Shown here one piece after another: positions 12,007-22,330 of a stretch of 64,000 bases of DNA. The notes under the pieces were generated by a model. It was not told where the DNA came from, made no database searches, and was given only the letters and a program-made list of their open reading frames with translations. The stretch comes from Valencia hispanica (taxonomy: Eukaryota; Chordata; Actinopteri; Cyprinodontiformes; Valenciidae), in contig OY747713.1 in assembly GCA_963556495.2 (NCBI GenBank), forward strand, positions 52,157,828 to 52,221,827. The letters run 5' to 3'. The translations under genes were made by a program, and so were the position numbers. Each line of letters opens with the position of its first letter. Position 1 is the stretch's first letter.

Positions 12007-13345
12007 TCTAAACCTAACTAGAGTTTAATAGCTTGTTAAACATTATGTGGACCAGGCAAAATGTCCTCACAACTACAAATGTCCACACAATGCTGGTGGC
12101 CTGTCAAAGGTTCGTCCACACAAGTATAGCTATACATGTACGCACACACGCGCACACACACACACACATACACACCTTTCAGCACCATGGGCAGCAATAT
12201 GGCCAATGTGTCAGCAAGTGCTTATTGATCTACATTGAACCTGTTCCAACCCACAGCCCCGCCGCCGGGTCACTGTGGGGGAAGGGCAGAGAGAATGTCC
12301 GAATTTAGTTGACCTGTGGTCACTGATTGCTAAGCATGTCCTATCATTATAAACCCTGAATCTCAGCTAAAGACTCATATAAATATTTTCTGTTACCTCC
12401 AAACCCAGAAAAAATAACAAGCAACTAAAAGGGCAGTTGTGCTATTTTGTGATTTTCACATGAACACATTCAACCGAACCTGTCGGTCACCCAGCTGAAC
12501 AAAACCCAGCAAACTTTGCCTTCTCTGAAAGCCAGCATCTCACAGATTCTAAAGCTGCAAGTTTCATCATGCTACGTGTAAATTTCAGCAAATGAGCAGC
12601 AAAATAAGCCCAAAAATACATACAGCATTTGAAAAACAAGAGAATAAATTTTTCCTTACCTTTGTTTTTTCCTTGCTGAAAAGAATAATCCACCGTGATA
12701 TGACTGTATTTCCAGAATAACTAAATACCCAGTGCGTATTTAGAAAAGAAGAGGTGAAAAAAAACCTGCGGTAGAATGTATCCAAAAATCTCACATGTCT
12801 CGCTCCTATCGGCTGCGCCTCCTCACCTGCGGATCCCTGCTGCGCGGGCTGCTCCATGCCTACAGGTGCTGCTGCTGCTGCATCTTCCTCTCTGCCCGGT
12901 GTGTCAGAGAGCTAGCCATGTCCAACTTCTTTAGCTGACTTAAAGAATTCTGTCAGCTTAGGCATTTTCTTTCTTATTTCTTTGTCTCGAAGCTCCTTCT
13001 CACGGATCGCTTTTCTTTTCTGAGCACTGCTCTCAAATTTCTTCCCCGACATTTTTCCACGTTTCTTTACATCCAGATGACCAAGCCCTGAAATTGTCTA
13101 AATTGTTTGATTGGTGAGCTCATGGTGCAATGGGAACTTTAGAGGCCACGTGGGTGAAGTAGGTCACTTGTAATTTGGATCAATCAGCAGCATTAAATTA
13201 GCATATAAGATGATTGACAGAAAACCTGACAAGTAATAAAAGGTTTCTTTTGGGTTTATTTTTTTTTACCTGAAATGATAGGCCCCCTGAGCATCATAGG
13301 CCCCTGGCCACCGCCCCGGTTGGCCCGTGCATTAAGGCAGCCTTG
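12007..13345 (-). mobile_element. hAT-like insertion with ZMYM/TTF-type N-terminal ORF
   Basis: This stretch is absent from the matching place in copy B (about 54915-55095). On the - strand Met at 13052 begins MSGKKFESSAQKRKAIREKE followed by a KMPKLTEFF motif, the highly basic start seen in fish ZMYM1-like/hAT transposase-derived proteins. A TAG after 46 codons interrupts it, and the frame then continues to about 12585 (GMEQPAQQGSAGEEAQP). The zinc finger and transposase are not present. A CA microsatellite sits at 12141-12175. Exact ends and target duplication were not resolved. Confidence 0.5.
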
Positions 13346-14092
13346 TCCGCAGAGAATCAGCAGGTTGTCCATAGGAAAAGTTCCCATCACATTCATGGTC
13401 TTGAAGTATGGAGCACATACGGTCTTTCTTGTAGATTGAGTACGATTTAAAATACAATGATTAAACACATAGGTACAGGTACATATGAACGTGTACAAAA
13501 CCTAAGTGATATTTTTCCCATGTACCGAGATTGGTATGAAAGTGTGGTCAGATTTATATCATTTTCAAAACAAATAAATCTTTGGTCAGGCCTTAAGTGT
13601 ACTGGTCCTGTTTTAACTATTTAGATTAATCCCATGTCGTCCCAGTCTCCCATTTACCCTTACTTTTGTCATGGAAGTATACACATTTTTACCCATATAA
13701 CTTCGCGTTCATTCATGTACTTCACGCTGCAAATTTGTCCAAATCCTGGAGAGGAGTGTAACATCTGGAAACAGTTAATTAAGATTAGTGAAAGCTTCTA
13801 CATATATGGGTAAATGTCCTACAGAATATGGCATTTGAGAACAAACAAAACAGTTAATAATGCTTCATTTATTTGCTAGATATCTTGCATATTGTCACCA
13901 TACACTAGTTTCAAATGGGTTTCTGTGTGTCCTTCTCTGAGTGAACCAAGACAATAAATCAGTATTCTCATGTGCTATATGTCGTTTTTCTGTGCGTCCT
14001 AATGTTCCTATTGAATAACACCACCAAAAAGCTGTAAAAATAAAAGTATTAGGTAGCAGGAAAATCATCATAGTTACTATCTCTCCCTTCAA
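13346..14092 (-). pseudogene. ERV2 copy A env, leader and surface part remnant
   Basis: On the - strand a Met near 14092 starts a frame with a strongly hydrophobic stretch ([19 protein letters not shown]) fitting a signal peptide, directly after the integrase end. Downstream it degenerates. Identified as env by position and by copy B, not by a firm domain match. Confidence 0.45.
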
Positions 14093-14329
14093 GCAGTATC
14101 TATAGAAAAGTGGATCTCCTGGTTCTCTTCACTGAAGTTGAGACAGGTGAAACCTATTGTATCCATCTCCCTTTGTAATCAGTCTGAAACACCACTTTTC
14201 TTAGACTGCTTTCTCTATATCTAGTAACGGTCTCTGCTTTTACCAATGGGTTAAATGTATCCAATTCAGTCTTTCTGTTATCTTTACAGCCGTTGGTGTG
14301 TTGAAAAGTTCCTGGAATGGCCCCTCCCA

Positions 14330-15158
14330 CCTGGGTGATGACCAGTTTTTTGTTTACAGCTTTAATCAGGATCCTGTCTCCTACTTTCAGCTCACCTCTT
14401 CCAGTAGGAATATAGGATCATCTGGCATATGATTAGTTTGCATTTATAACTTATTTACTTTTCAGTATTTTGATCATGAAAACCACTAGATCTTAATCAC
14501 ATTGTTTTTCAGAGAAGAGTATACCAAACTAAGGAATTCTATATCTACGCCCATAGATTATTTCAAATATTAATGAGGCCAATATTCAAATTTGGTGTTA
14601 TATGCATGTATAGTTTACTAAATCAAGACAATATCCAATTTTGTTCTATTTCTTCTATTGCTTTTTTCAATTTGCATCATTTTTGTCATAAACTCATAAA
14701 TCAGTTTGTAATTGTTCCTCTTGTTTTAATATACCGAACTGTAGGAGGGTGTAAGGTCTCCCATAGATTGTTTCAAATAGTGTCAGGCCTGTTCCACTAC
14801 TTGGTCTGATATTCATATGTAGCTTAACCATAACCAAACAGTAAATCCAATTCTGTTTAGTCTCATCCATGACCTTCCTTAGTCTGCTTTTGGAATCCCA
14901 TTGTCTCTTAAAAATAATCTATAATCTTTGTCCTATCTTGTCAATTATTTCATTCACAAAATGTGTTCCGTTATCACTATAGATTATTTGTGGACTCCCA
15001 AATTTAGGCATTATTTCTCTAAACAACCTTTCTGCAACAGTTAGTGTATCAGAATGTTTCACTGGTAACATTTCAATCCATTTGAAGAAATTATCTTTTC
15101 TTACTAAACAGAACTTCTTCTCTTCGGATTGATTTAGTTCTATGAAATCCATGCATAT
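14330..15158 (-). pseudogene. ERV2 copy A integrase remnant
   Basis: On the - strand 15152-14919 reads MDFIELNQSEEKKFCLV, VAERLFREIMPKFG and [15 protein letters not shown], carrying the first two catalytic Asp residues of a retroviral integrase core; the frame breaks before the Glu. A C-terminal integrase piece (GELKVGDRILIKAVNKKLV) is found near 14400-14310. Related to the ERV1 integrase but clearly distinct. Confidence 0.72.
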
Positions 15159-15399
15159 TACTAAAGAAAAAATAATTTCTAGTTGGAAATGTACCTCTTT
15201 ATGGTTTTATATATTTTTGCAGTGTATGTTTTGCACACATTCGACAGGCCAAACAAAAACTTTATGTGACTGTAATCATATCCCCCCTGTTTAGACATGA
15301 CAAGGCTAATAACTCAATATTTCTGCCCATCTATATAGGATTTTTAGCAAAACACATTTCCCCTCGGGTCAGACGGTGAGACCATCTTCTACAGTACAG

Positions 15400-15838
15400 C
15401 CTTTATTTGCTCAAAGCTATTTCTTAATTTTATATGAGAAGCTGTTTTCATGTCTGACACACTTCTATGTCAACATACTAATCAGTTTGGGAATTAGAAT
15501 GTCTGTAATAAATGCTCTAATTAGTTCGCCACTAGAGGTCACCATTCCCCTATTTCCCATTGTTGACCAAAAACAAGCAAGTTTGAATTTGGATCTTCTA
15601 TTATCAACAATATAATTAGTTTATCTTTACCTAATTTACATAACTCAGTTAGAACTTTAATTTTTTCTCCCCGAGTAGAACAGTTCTTTGGTAGCTGTCC
15701 TGTTTCAAGAGTTTTATGAAAATCTACAATTTGGGTTATTAATTTATCTCCTAAAAATAACATGCCCAACTTCAAGTAAAATAGGAAATATCTTCCTAAT
15801 AGATTTAGAAAACAATCTGGAGATAATATAATTGCCAC
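15400..15838 (-). pseudogene. ERV2 copy A RNase H remnant
   Basis: On the - strand, 99 codons from 15838 contain FHKTLETGQLPKNCSTRGEK and LTELCKLGKDK, resembling the middle of a retroviral RNase H. Followed toward 15400 by degenerate sequence. Weak match, placed by order relative to integrase. Confidence 0.45.
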
Positions 15839-18722
15839 TACAGATTCTTCCTGAGCTGGATCTATTATTTTATTAAATTTTTTAACAACTCAATCTCAGG
15901 TTTTGTCTCTGTGGAAAACAAAATTCCTCTAAATTCAGCACTTTCCTCAACATGTGGCTTCATTCACTTCCCCTTACTTCTTTCTTTTCATTCTGTATCC
16001 CCTGCAGCACAATCACATAAGCAGTAACTGATACTTCCACAATAAAACATCACATCTCTATTCCTTGCTCTCTGCTTATCTGGTCCTTCATAAAGATTCT
16101 ACAAATTTGCTTATTATTATGATTATATGTGGAAGGGTCTCTTGCTGGATGTCCAAAAACGTGGTCCCATTATTCAACTCAGATTGGGCCAGGGCCGGCA
16201 ACCTTTCCCAATCTCAAGTGTAGGTCCAGACCTTTTTCCTGCTGAATCAGACCCTTTCCTCTCAACACACAAACTAAATTTTATCCAATTAGCAACAACT
16301 CCATTGAGTGTAAATATTGAAGTGCGCTTATACTCAGTGTGTTACGGTAACAAAAGTTTAATTTTGGAGTGCGTTACTAAATTCTGTCCTACGGTAATCC
16401 CGTAACGAAAAATTCCTCTCTTCTTTGCATTCTTTAACCCAGCGCCTTGCGAGATTGTTCCCCTTCAACAGGTATCTATCTGTCATAAAAATGTTAGAAG
16501 CAAGTAATTGAAGCTGCCGCTTGTTACAAAGAGTAAATCCACACATAGGCTACCCAGCTGACACTACCCCACAGTACCTGTAGACATCAGCCTGAATTTC
16601 AAAATAAAATCACTCTGCTCATAACTCGTCATTGTTAAACCATTTCATTTCTACTATATGAGAGATCTCTCAGACATCCCATAAATATCATTCAAAAATA
16701 TTAGCTAAGTTCTTCAATTTTATTATTATAGAGTAACAGTAGCTGCTGTGGTTAGGAAATTCCAACCTTTTGGAAACAAAACTGCGTACCGCTCACAAAA
16801 CATCCCCTTCTCCTTATTAGCTAGTGGGGGAGGTAGAGCTGTTTCCCCTCTGCATTCCTTCCGTTTACTGGCAAGTTTGGATAACTTTTAACAATGTTTG
16901 AAACGCATGGTGGATCTGGTTTTAGTGCAGGAGGAGTGCTAAGAAAGCAATAAAAATTCAAACACAAGTTTTTTTTCTCAGGAAGCGCATTTACGGGTGC
17001 TGACGCACCACCACAGTTGGTTTGTTTATTCTGTGAACGTCTCTTTGTTGAGGGAAAGAGGGAGGGGGTTGCTTGTTTGAGATAATTCATTAAGATCAGG
17101 GTAAAGCGGTTCACCTTGCACTTCAGAGGATTTTTAGAAGTGAGAGTTTTCTCTTTTACTTTCTTTCACGGACTTTTTGGAGAGAACAGAAAGTTTAAAA
17201 CATTTGTCATCCTGCTGGGTGTTAAAAAGCACATCTGCTTCTTTATTAGTCATTTATTACGCTATGTCTACCCATCACAACACCTTTTTTTTTCTCTTTT
17301 GCTTTGCTTCTTTAAGCCATTCCTTTGTTTGAGACGGCCAATGCTTTTTCTTCAATTTTTGATCTTTTTAGTTTTATTTTAGATCGCAACTACCAAGAAA
17401 TGCGCGAAATTCCTCAGTTAATCGTCCTTCAATTCATAATCTTTTATTCATTTTTAAAGAAATGTTGTATTGTCTTTTCTTTTACAATACATACATTTAG
17501 GATCTCCTTTAAATCTTCTTTGCTATTTCCCCCCCTATTTTACATTTTGCTGTTTTTATTTTTCATTTTTAATATTTATCATTCCCATGTTAATAAATTA
17601 AATTCAGCTATTATTTCTCTTTTATCTGATCTGTTTATCTTATTGTAGTGCTATTTACTCAATTTTCTAACCATGAGACTCTTCTCAGCCTACTTCAGCT
17701 GCTTCAGAAAGAAGAAATTCACACACACACAGTCACACAACCGGTTTATTACTCATTAATATTATTATGTATTTTATTATCATGTTTTTTTCATTACTGG
17801 GATTATTATTATTATATATTGTTTATGTATTGATCTGAGGTCCCAGACCTCTGCGCTCTTTGCTGGAGTCAAACCCCAGTCATATTCTGTTTTACCATGG
17901 ATTTTCATTGTGAGGTCCCCGCCATCACATAAAGATCCCCGATCTTTGTCTTTATTTCCAAAATCCCAGACTTGCATTATTTCTTATTTTCGAGGTCCCA
18001 GACCTACGCCTGGATCCCCGACCCAGTCCAATTTGTCCTTTCTCTTACTTTTTATTTTTTTATTTATTTTATTTTATTTTTTTACTCTTTCACGCGTCAA
18101 ATTTTGTACTCACTGGCTGGTGTCCTTGTGAAGGAAGAATCTCATCACCAACTGTTGCTCCGGGAAGGAACTCCGTGGGTCTGCAGGCCACCTTCTTTAG
18201 ACCTAACGCTGAGCTGGAGGGCTTTGATCCTGGTTCCAAACCAGGCCATGCACGGGCTTACAGCAGCCTGCGGTTCCTCCTGGAGATCCAGTCAGATTTG
18301 GGATCCGGCTCGAAGGACCAAGAAATGCCAGGTTTGAAATCGGTTTCTGACTTCAGGGTTTTTTAATGCTTTTTTTCTGACATTTTGTGGACCTCAACCA
18401 TGAGCTATCCGCACTCGGCCTTCCTGCCGTTCCCAACACGCAGGCTCTCAGTAAGGGACGTCTCACCTTACCTAGGGCAGGCCACACCCTGAGTTTACCA
18501 ACCCGGTCAGCGTCTATTTACCTCAGTAGAAACAGAAATCAACATTTACTGGAGAACTACAGACAGATAATAATTTTAGATTAGTCAATTTTGCGCCTTG
18601 TGTGGCAGCGCTTACCAAATGACTTCAGACCCGGGTCAATTCCGTCCTTTGGTCTCCAGTACCTGTTGATCACAACAGTTTCAACAACAGTTTCCAACTC
18701 ACGTTTTCTTTTGCTTCTCCAA
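15839..18722 (-). other. ERV2 copy A, leader and lost gag-pro-RT region
   Basis: No recognisable gag, protease or RT. Much of it (17040-18722) aligns by eye with 56950-58480 of copy B, so it is element sequence: an A-rich leader on the - strand with a CA-type run near 17721. Copy B lacks the part matching 15570-17040. Confidence 0.6.
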
Positions 18723-18723
18723 A

Positions 18724-18742
18724 AATCACGTCGGGGTTACCA
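18724..18742 (-). promoter_or_regulatory. Primer binding site of ERV2 copy A, tRNA-Trp type
   Basis: On the - strand TGGTAACCCCGACGTGAT, one mismatch to the established tRNA-Trp site TGGTGACCCCGACGTGAT, three bases after the LTR end CA. Confidence 0.85.
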
Positions 18743-18745
18743 AAT

Positions 18746-19119
18746 TGTTGGAAGGGAGTTTAAAGGAACAGACACCTATTTAATTTTCTGACTCCTAGGC
18801 TCTCTCGGGCTCTTGTTTTACCTTCCAGTGTGCTCGTTCATTTCTGTAAAAAGGACCAATAAGAAACAACAGACAACAGTTACAGATTTTAACAGCGAGA
18901 CCTCGTTTGCCGGGCTCCGTTCTCCTCAACTGAGCCCCATTCTGCGTCAGCACACAGTTTTTATTGAACCACGGTATGAAACCACTCCCCTCAGCTTCTT
19001 CACATAAGGCAACGCGTGATGTACTACACTCTACAGTGATGTACTACACTGCTAAGTGTTTCCACATGCACTACAGAATTAAACCCCCATACAACATTTA
19101 AATAATTTTTATCTCCCTA
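18746..19119 (-). repeat. 5' LTR of ERV2 copy A
   Basis: About 374 bp, partner of 9712-10110. Contains a short local duplication (gatgtactacact twice, 19017-19048) absent from the other LTR. Confidence 0.83.
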
Positions 19120-19431
19120 ACCTCCCCGGTTGCATGGGAAAACCGGATGGCTATCGACATGTTAGCTGCAGAAAGGGGAGGAGTGTGTGCGATGCTGGGG
19201 GGGAGATGTTGCACCTTTATCCCCGGAAACACGGATTCTGATTTTAGTGTATCAAGAGCTGTAGAAGGCCTGATAGTCATGAAAGAGGGCCTTGCTAAGA
19301 ATGTGGGTGTAAATACTGTTCTGGGAGATCTGGGGGATTGGTTGGATTCTGTATTGGGTGAGAGGAAATCACTAGCTGTTTCTGTTTTTGGGACTTGTAT
19401 TACTGCATTCGATGAGACTAATCAGTACTGA
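19120..19431 (+). pseudogene. ERV1 env, transmembrane subunit part
   Basis: Directly right of the ERV2 LTR the frame reads VAWENRMAIDMLAAERGG and VCAMLGGRCCTFIP, a retroviral transmembrane-subunit region with a CX6CC motif. It continues the heptad region that stops at 9711. The frame ends at 19431 without the expected membrane anchor, so this subunit is also truncated. Confidence 0.85.
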
Positions 19432-20109
19432 AGTTGAAGTAATTTTTTTTACATTTTACATTTCTTGTGGTTTTGTTTTGAAGGAGTCTATTGTTATTGT
19501 TGATTACTACTGATCTGTTTTGTGTAACCTCTTTAAAGGGTCACTTTGGCGCGGGGCAATGAGTGACTGACGATCTTTGATTTCGGCGTTCACACTGTGG
19601 ATGCAAGTCTCGTTTTGAAGGAAGAGTATACGTTTTCAATTTGTGCTAAGATTTATTTTACTCATTCATTGTGTACTTGACTGATTCTGCCTAAAATAGT
19701 TTTTTTCTTCTCTGTTTTGCAGTTATTTCTTAGACATCCTGACTGATGAGGAAGCGATGCAGAAGGGCTACCTTGGGGGCAAAGGAGTCGCCACATTCTG
19801 TATCCCCCAAAAATTAGTGAGATGACAAACACGACCATAGGTTGGAGGTTGTTCATCTTACGCCCCTGGGTTTTTTGAATGTGGTTTTACATCGGGTCCA
19901 ATAACTGTCATCAGGAGGGATGCATAGAACTTATCATTTTGTTAAGAAGTTAATTTACTGTGACATGTAATGCATGAACATCTTTTGGTACTATTGTTTT
20001 TTTTCTTATCCGGCCTGCCTTCTCACTAGTGGTCATTTCAAGTGAGCCATTCTTAATTATTTATTTTTTGTTGTGTTATGGTTCATCACATATGATAAAA
20101 AGGGAGGAC
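19432..20109 (+). other. ERV1 region between env and 3' LTR
   Basis: About 660 bp with no recognised domain, ending in the polypurine tract aaaaagggaggac at about 20098-20109. Unusually long for this position. Confidence 0.5.
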
Positions 20110-20254
20110 TAATTCTGTGTCTTGTTTTGGAAGGCAGGTCAGTATTGCACATTCTTTGTTGACGCTGTACCTCCTTGCTTGATCAATCAAGTTTGTATTA
20201 AAACCTCCAAATATCTGAAGGAATCTCTTTTATTTAAGAACTTTGACCAGAATT
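20110..20254 (+). repeat. 3' LTR of ERV1
   Basis: Matches the 5' LTR at 6913-7066 apart from about five substitutions and a 9-bp gap. Starts straight after the purine tract. Confidence 0.82.
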
Positions 20255-20864
20255 ACATAAACTACCAAGTAGTTGAGGAAAACGCAATACAACATGTAAA
20301 AACATGAAAGAGGAGAATCACAGAGGGGATGGAACAACATCCAACTTCTTCCAACATCTGAAGTTCCACAAAAAACAATAGGTAATAATTTTTTTGCTAC
20401 GATGCCGTAGCAGACTTCAGTTAACTTAGTTTAATGAGCAAATGTTGCCTGGTCAACATTGATGATACTGTTTGGGTTTAACATATATGGTATCTTTGTT
20501 ATTTTAAATTCAGTTTCCTGAGCGCATCCATAAATAACCCAGGATTGTCGGTGAATTTCCGGAATTCCGGAAATTGCGCCGGAATTGCGCCGCTCAAGGT
20601 GGCAGCATGTTGGAGTAGCTTTGTTACTTTGGTTCATATTTTTTTCTTTTTTTAAACTTTAATTCTTCCATTTCTGGTAGAAACATTGTTTTTGTGGACA
20701 ACTGTTCTCTCTGGTTTTGAATGCTGTGCAGCTGGAAGGATTTTTGGACATTTGTTATGATGCATAACCATGGCAACAAGGTGGTTTACAACTGGCAGCA
20801 GCTGATTAACATCACAAAAGCTCAAATAATACCTCAACTACAGCCACAAAACCCTGAAGTGGTT
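20255..20864. other. Stretch without recognised gene
   Basis: No exon or domain seen. A short palindrome-like gaatttccggaattccggaaattgcgccggaattgcgcc lies around 20552-20592. Confidence 0.45.
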
Positions 20865-21107
20865 GAAAAGAAGACGCCATAGATCCAGAGTATCCTCTAC
20901 ATCAGACTGTCATACAACTACAGAGCGTCTTCAGTCAGAGGTTTCTTCAGATCTGCAGAGCGCTACAGGAGATCATCCCTACCCACAGCCATCAGCATCT
21001 ACAACAAATCTTTGAAGGAACTTGCATAATGAGTTACAACAACATTTAATTTCCCTTTGGGATTAATAAAGTAATTTTGAATTTGAATTTGAATTGAATT
21101 TGAATGC
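20865..21107 (+). mobile_element. LINE 3' end, family with (GAATTT) tail
   Basis: Encodes the C-terminal end of a reverse transcriptase protein (VIQLQSVFSQRFLQI-like, AERYRRSSLPTAISIYN) and ends aatttccctttgggattaataaagt followed by a tttgaa-repeat tail. Closely related to 28389-28790 and to the reverse-strand piece 59706-59812. Confidence 0.75.
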
Positions 21108-21728
21108 TAAATGGAGATCTGTTTCAGAAAGCAGATTCTTTATCTGAACTCATGGAAGAGAGATTCTCTCTGTCTCCTCCCCAACATGATGCTGAAACGG
21201 GCCAAGTTCTATCAGAAGATGGATTGTATGTTTAGGGACATCTGCATCAGGAAAGTATATCAAGAATAAATAGATAGTTTACTGCAGTCATTGCATTAAG
21301 TCTTGATTTGTATTTTTATTTTGCACAGTTACATAACATATACATTAAAGTGTTGCATTAAGAGTTCTTACGTTCCGCGGGAGTGATGTTAGATATTTCA
21401 GGGTCAAATCTGCCTTTTCTTGCGACACACTTTCTGTGTACATATACATTAAAAGAGTCATGACCTGTAATTTTCACTTTTCCACAAGAAAAAAATTATA
21501 TTATGATAGCCTAACGATTATACACTGGCTGGGAAGCCGATATTTAAAAGTGAAGCTGGGTTCGTCAACCAGCCCACGTGCACGCACACTCAAATATGTG
21601 ATTTTAATTTCTGGCCGATTTGACGTCAAGTCGGCGCAGGATATACCATATATAGACATCGCAGACCTATGCTGCAGGAAGCCTGCCCTCCCCCTCGCCC
21701 CCTCATATTCAGTCAAGCGGCGCCATTA
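21108..21728. other. Stretch without recognised gene
   Basis: No clear domain. The right part (21500-21728) may belong to the upstream region of the THAP-like unit that continues at 22026 after the hAT insertion. Confidence 0.4.
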
Positions 21729-21736
21729 CTGAATTG

Positions 21737-22025
21737 CAGTGATGGGAATCCCAGCTCTTTTTGGAGAGACAGTTCTTTTGGCTTGGCTCACCATAAAGAG
21801 CCGGCTCTTTCGGCTCCCAAGTGGCTCCTCAGATTTTCTGTTGCTTAAAGTGTATTTATCACCATAATTAATGCAAAACGATGTGTACCAAATGTACCAA
21901 AACAAGCGGGGGGGAGGGGGGAATGAAAAAATAAAGAAACGGCTCCCAATGGCGAGCCGGCTCCCATCGTTCACTTCAAAGAGTTGGCTCTTAGAGCCGG
22001 TTCGTTTGCGACCGACACATCACTG
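21737..22025. mobile_element. Non-autonomous hAT miniature element with 8-bp target duplication
   Basis: 289 bp. Ends CAGTGATGGG... and ...CATCACTG are inverted repeats, and it is rich in GAGCCG/CGGCTC motifs. Flanks ctgaattg (21729-21736) and ctgaattc (22026-22033) match at seven of eight bases, the target-site length of hAT elements. No ORF. Confidence 0.82.
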
Positions 22026-22119
22026 CTGAATTCCGATTCGAACTACGAACTCGACCGTGAAAGATGCAGAAACGTAGTGCGTGAGTTGCTCTGTTGCTGA
22101 CTGCCAGAATCAACATGGA

Positions 22120-22252
22120 AATATTTGTTCTATTTTTTTACACCCGACTCCTTTACGAATTTGGGACAATATCAGGCGAAGTTGGCATCGAAGCTCCGTT
22201 TGGAAAAAGGGGAAATTCCAACAATCAGAGACTTGCCTGCAATTGAAACGGT
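22120..22252 (+). pseudogene. THAP-like domain fragment 1
   Basis: Reads FTPDSFTNLGQYQAKLA, then KLRLEKGEIPTIRD, the C-terminal half of a THAP-type zinc finger DNA-binding domain (the F-x-P... and L-K-x-x-A/I-P-T-I part). It ends at a good donor, ACG|GTAAGG. The N-terminal Cys part was not found. It is similar to 26503-26720, so both derive from one gene or transposon family (THAP domains occur in P-element and Kolobok-type transposons). Confidence 0.5.
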
Positions 22253-22330
22253 AAGGCTGTGTTTTTATTGCTCTACTGTGTGTAACAAGCAGCAGCTAAC
22301 TGCTAATGTGGCTATTGTTTGCTAGCAGGA

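Larger units (their letters stand above)
9712..19119 (-). mobile_element. Defective retrovirus-like element ERV2, copy A, tRNA-Trp primer type
   Basis: LTRs in direct orientation at 9712-10110 and 18746-19119. Next to the right-hand LTR, on the - strand, TGGTAACCCCGACGTGAT differs by one base from the tRNA-Trp primer site, so the element reads right to left. Next to the left LTR is a purine-rich tract (agaagagggcga). In - strand order: an A-rich leader (18.7-17.1 kb), degenerate sequence, RNase H remnant, integrase remnant, env remnant. Gag, protease and RT are not recognisable. Two later insertions lie inside: 11169-11682 and about 12007-13345. The same family occurs at 52706-58927. It interrupts the env of ERV1; no target duplication could be recognised. 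Confidence 0.85.
6911..20254 (+). mobile_element. Defective endogenous retrovirus 1, tRNA-Lys1,2 primer type (interrupted)
   Basis: Direct repeats at 6913-7066 and 20110-20253 are its LTRs (about five substitutions and one 9-bp gap between them). The primer site TGGCGCCCAACGTGGGGC at 7067-7084 is complementary to the 3' end of tRNA-Lys1,2. The 3' LTR follows a purine tract, aaaaagggaggac. Between them lie an RNase H end, an integrase, an env surface part and an env transmembrane part. Gag, protease and most of RT are gone: RNase H begins about 20 bp after the primer site. Env is split by ERV2 copy A (9712-19119). Several frameshifts make it non-functional. The LTRs, at about 150 bp, are very short for a retrovirus. 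No target-site duplication was seen. Confidence 0.85.

Noticed and set aside
12141..12175. CA/CGCA run as a possible Z-DNA or regulatory element
   Set aside because: An ordinary microsatellite inside a transposon insertion; no further evidence.
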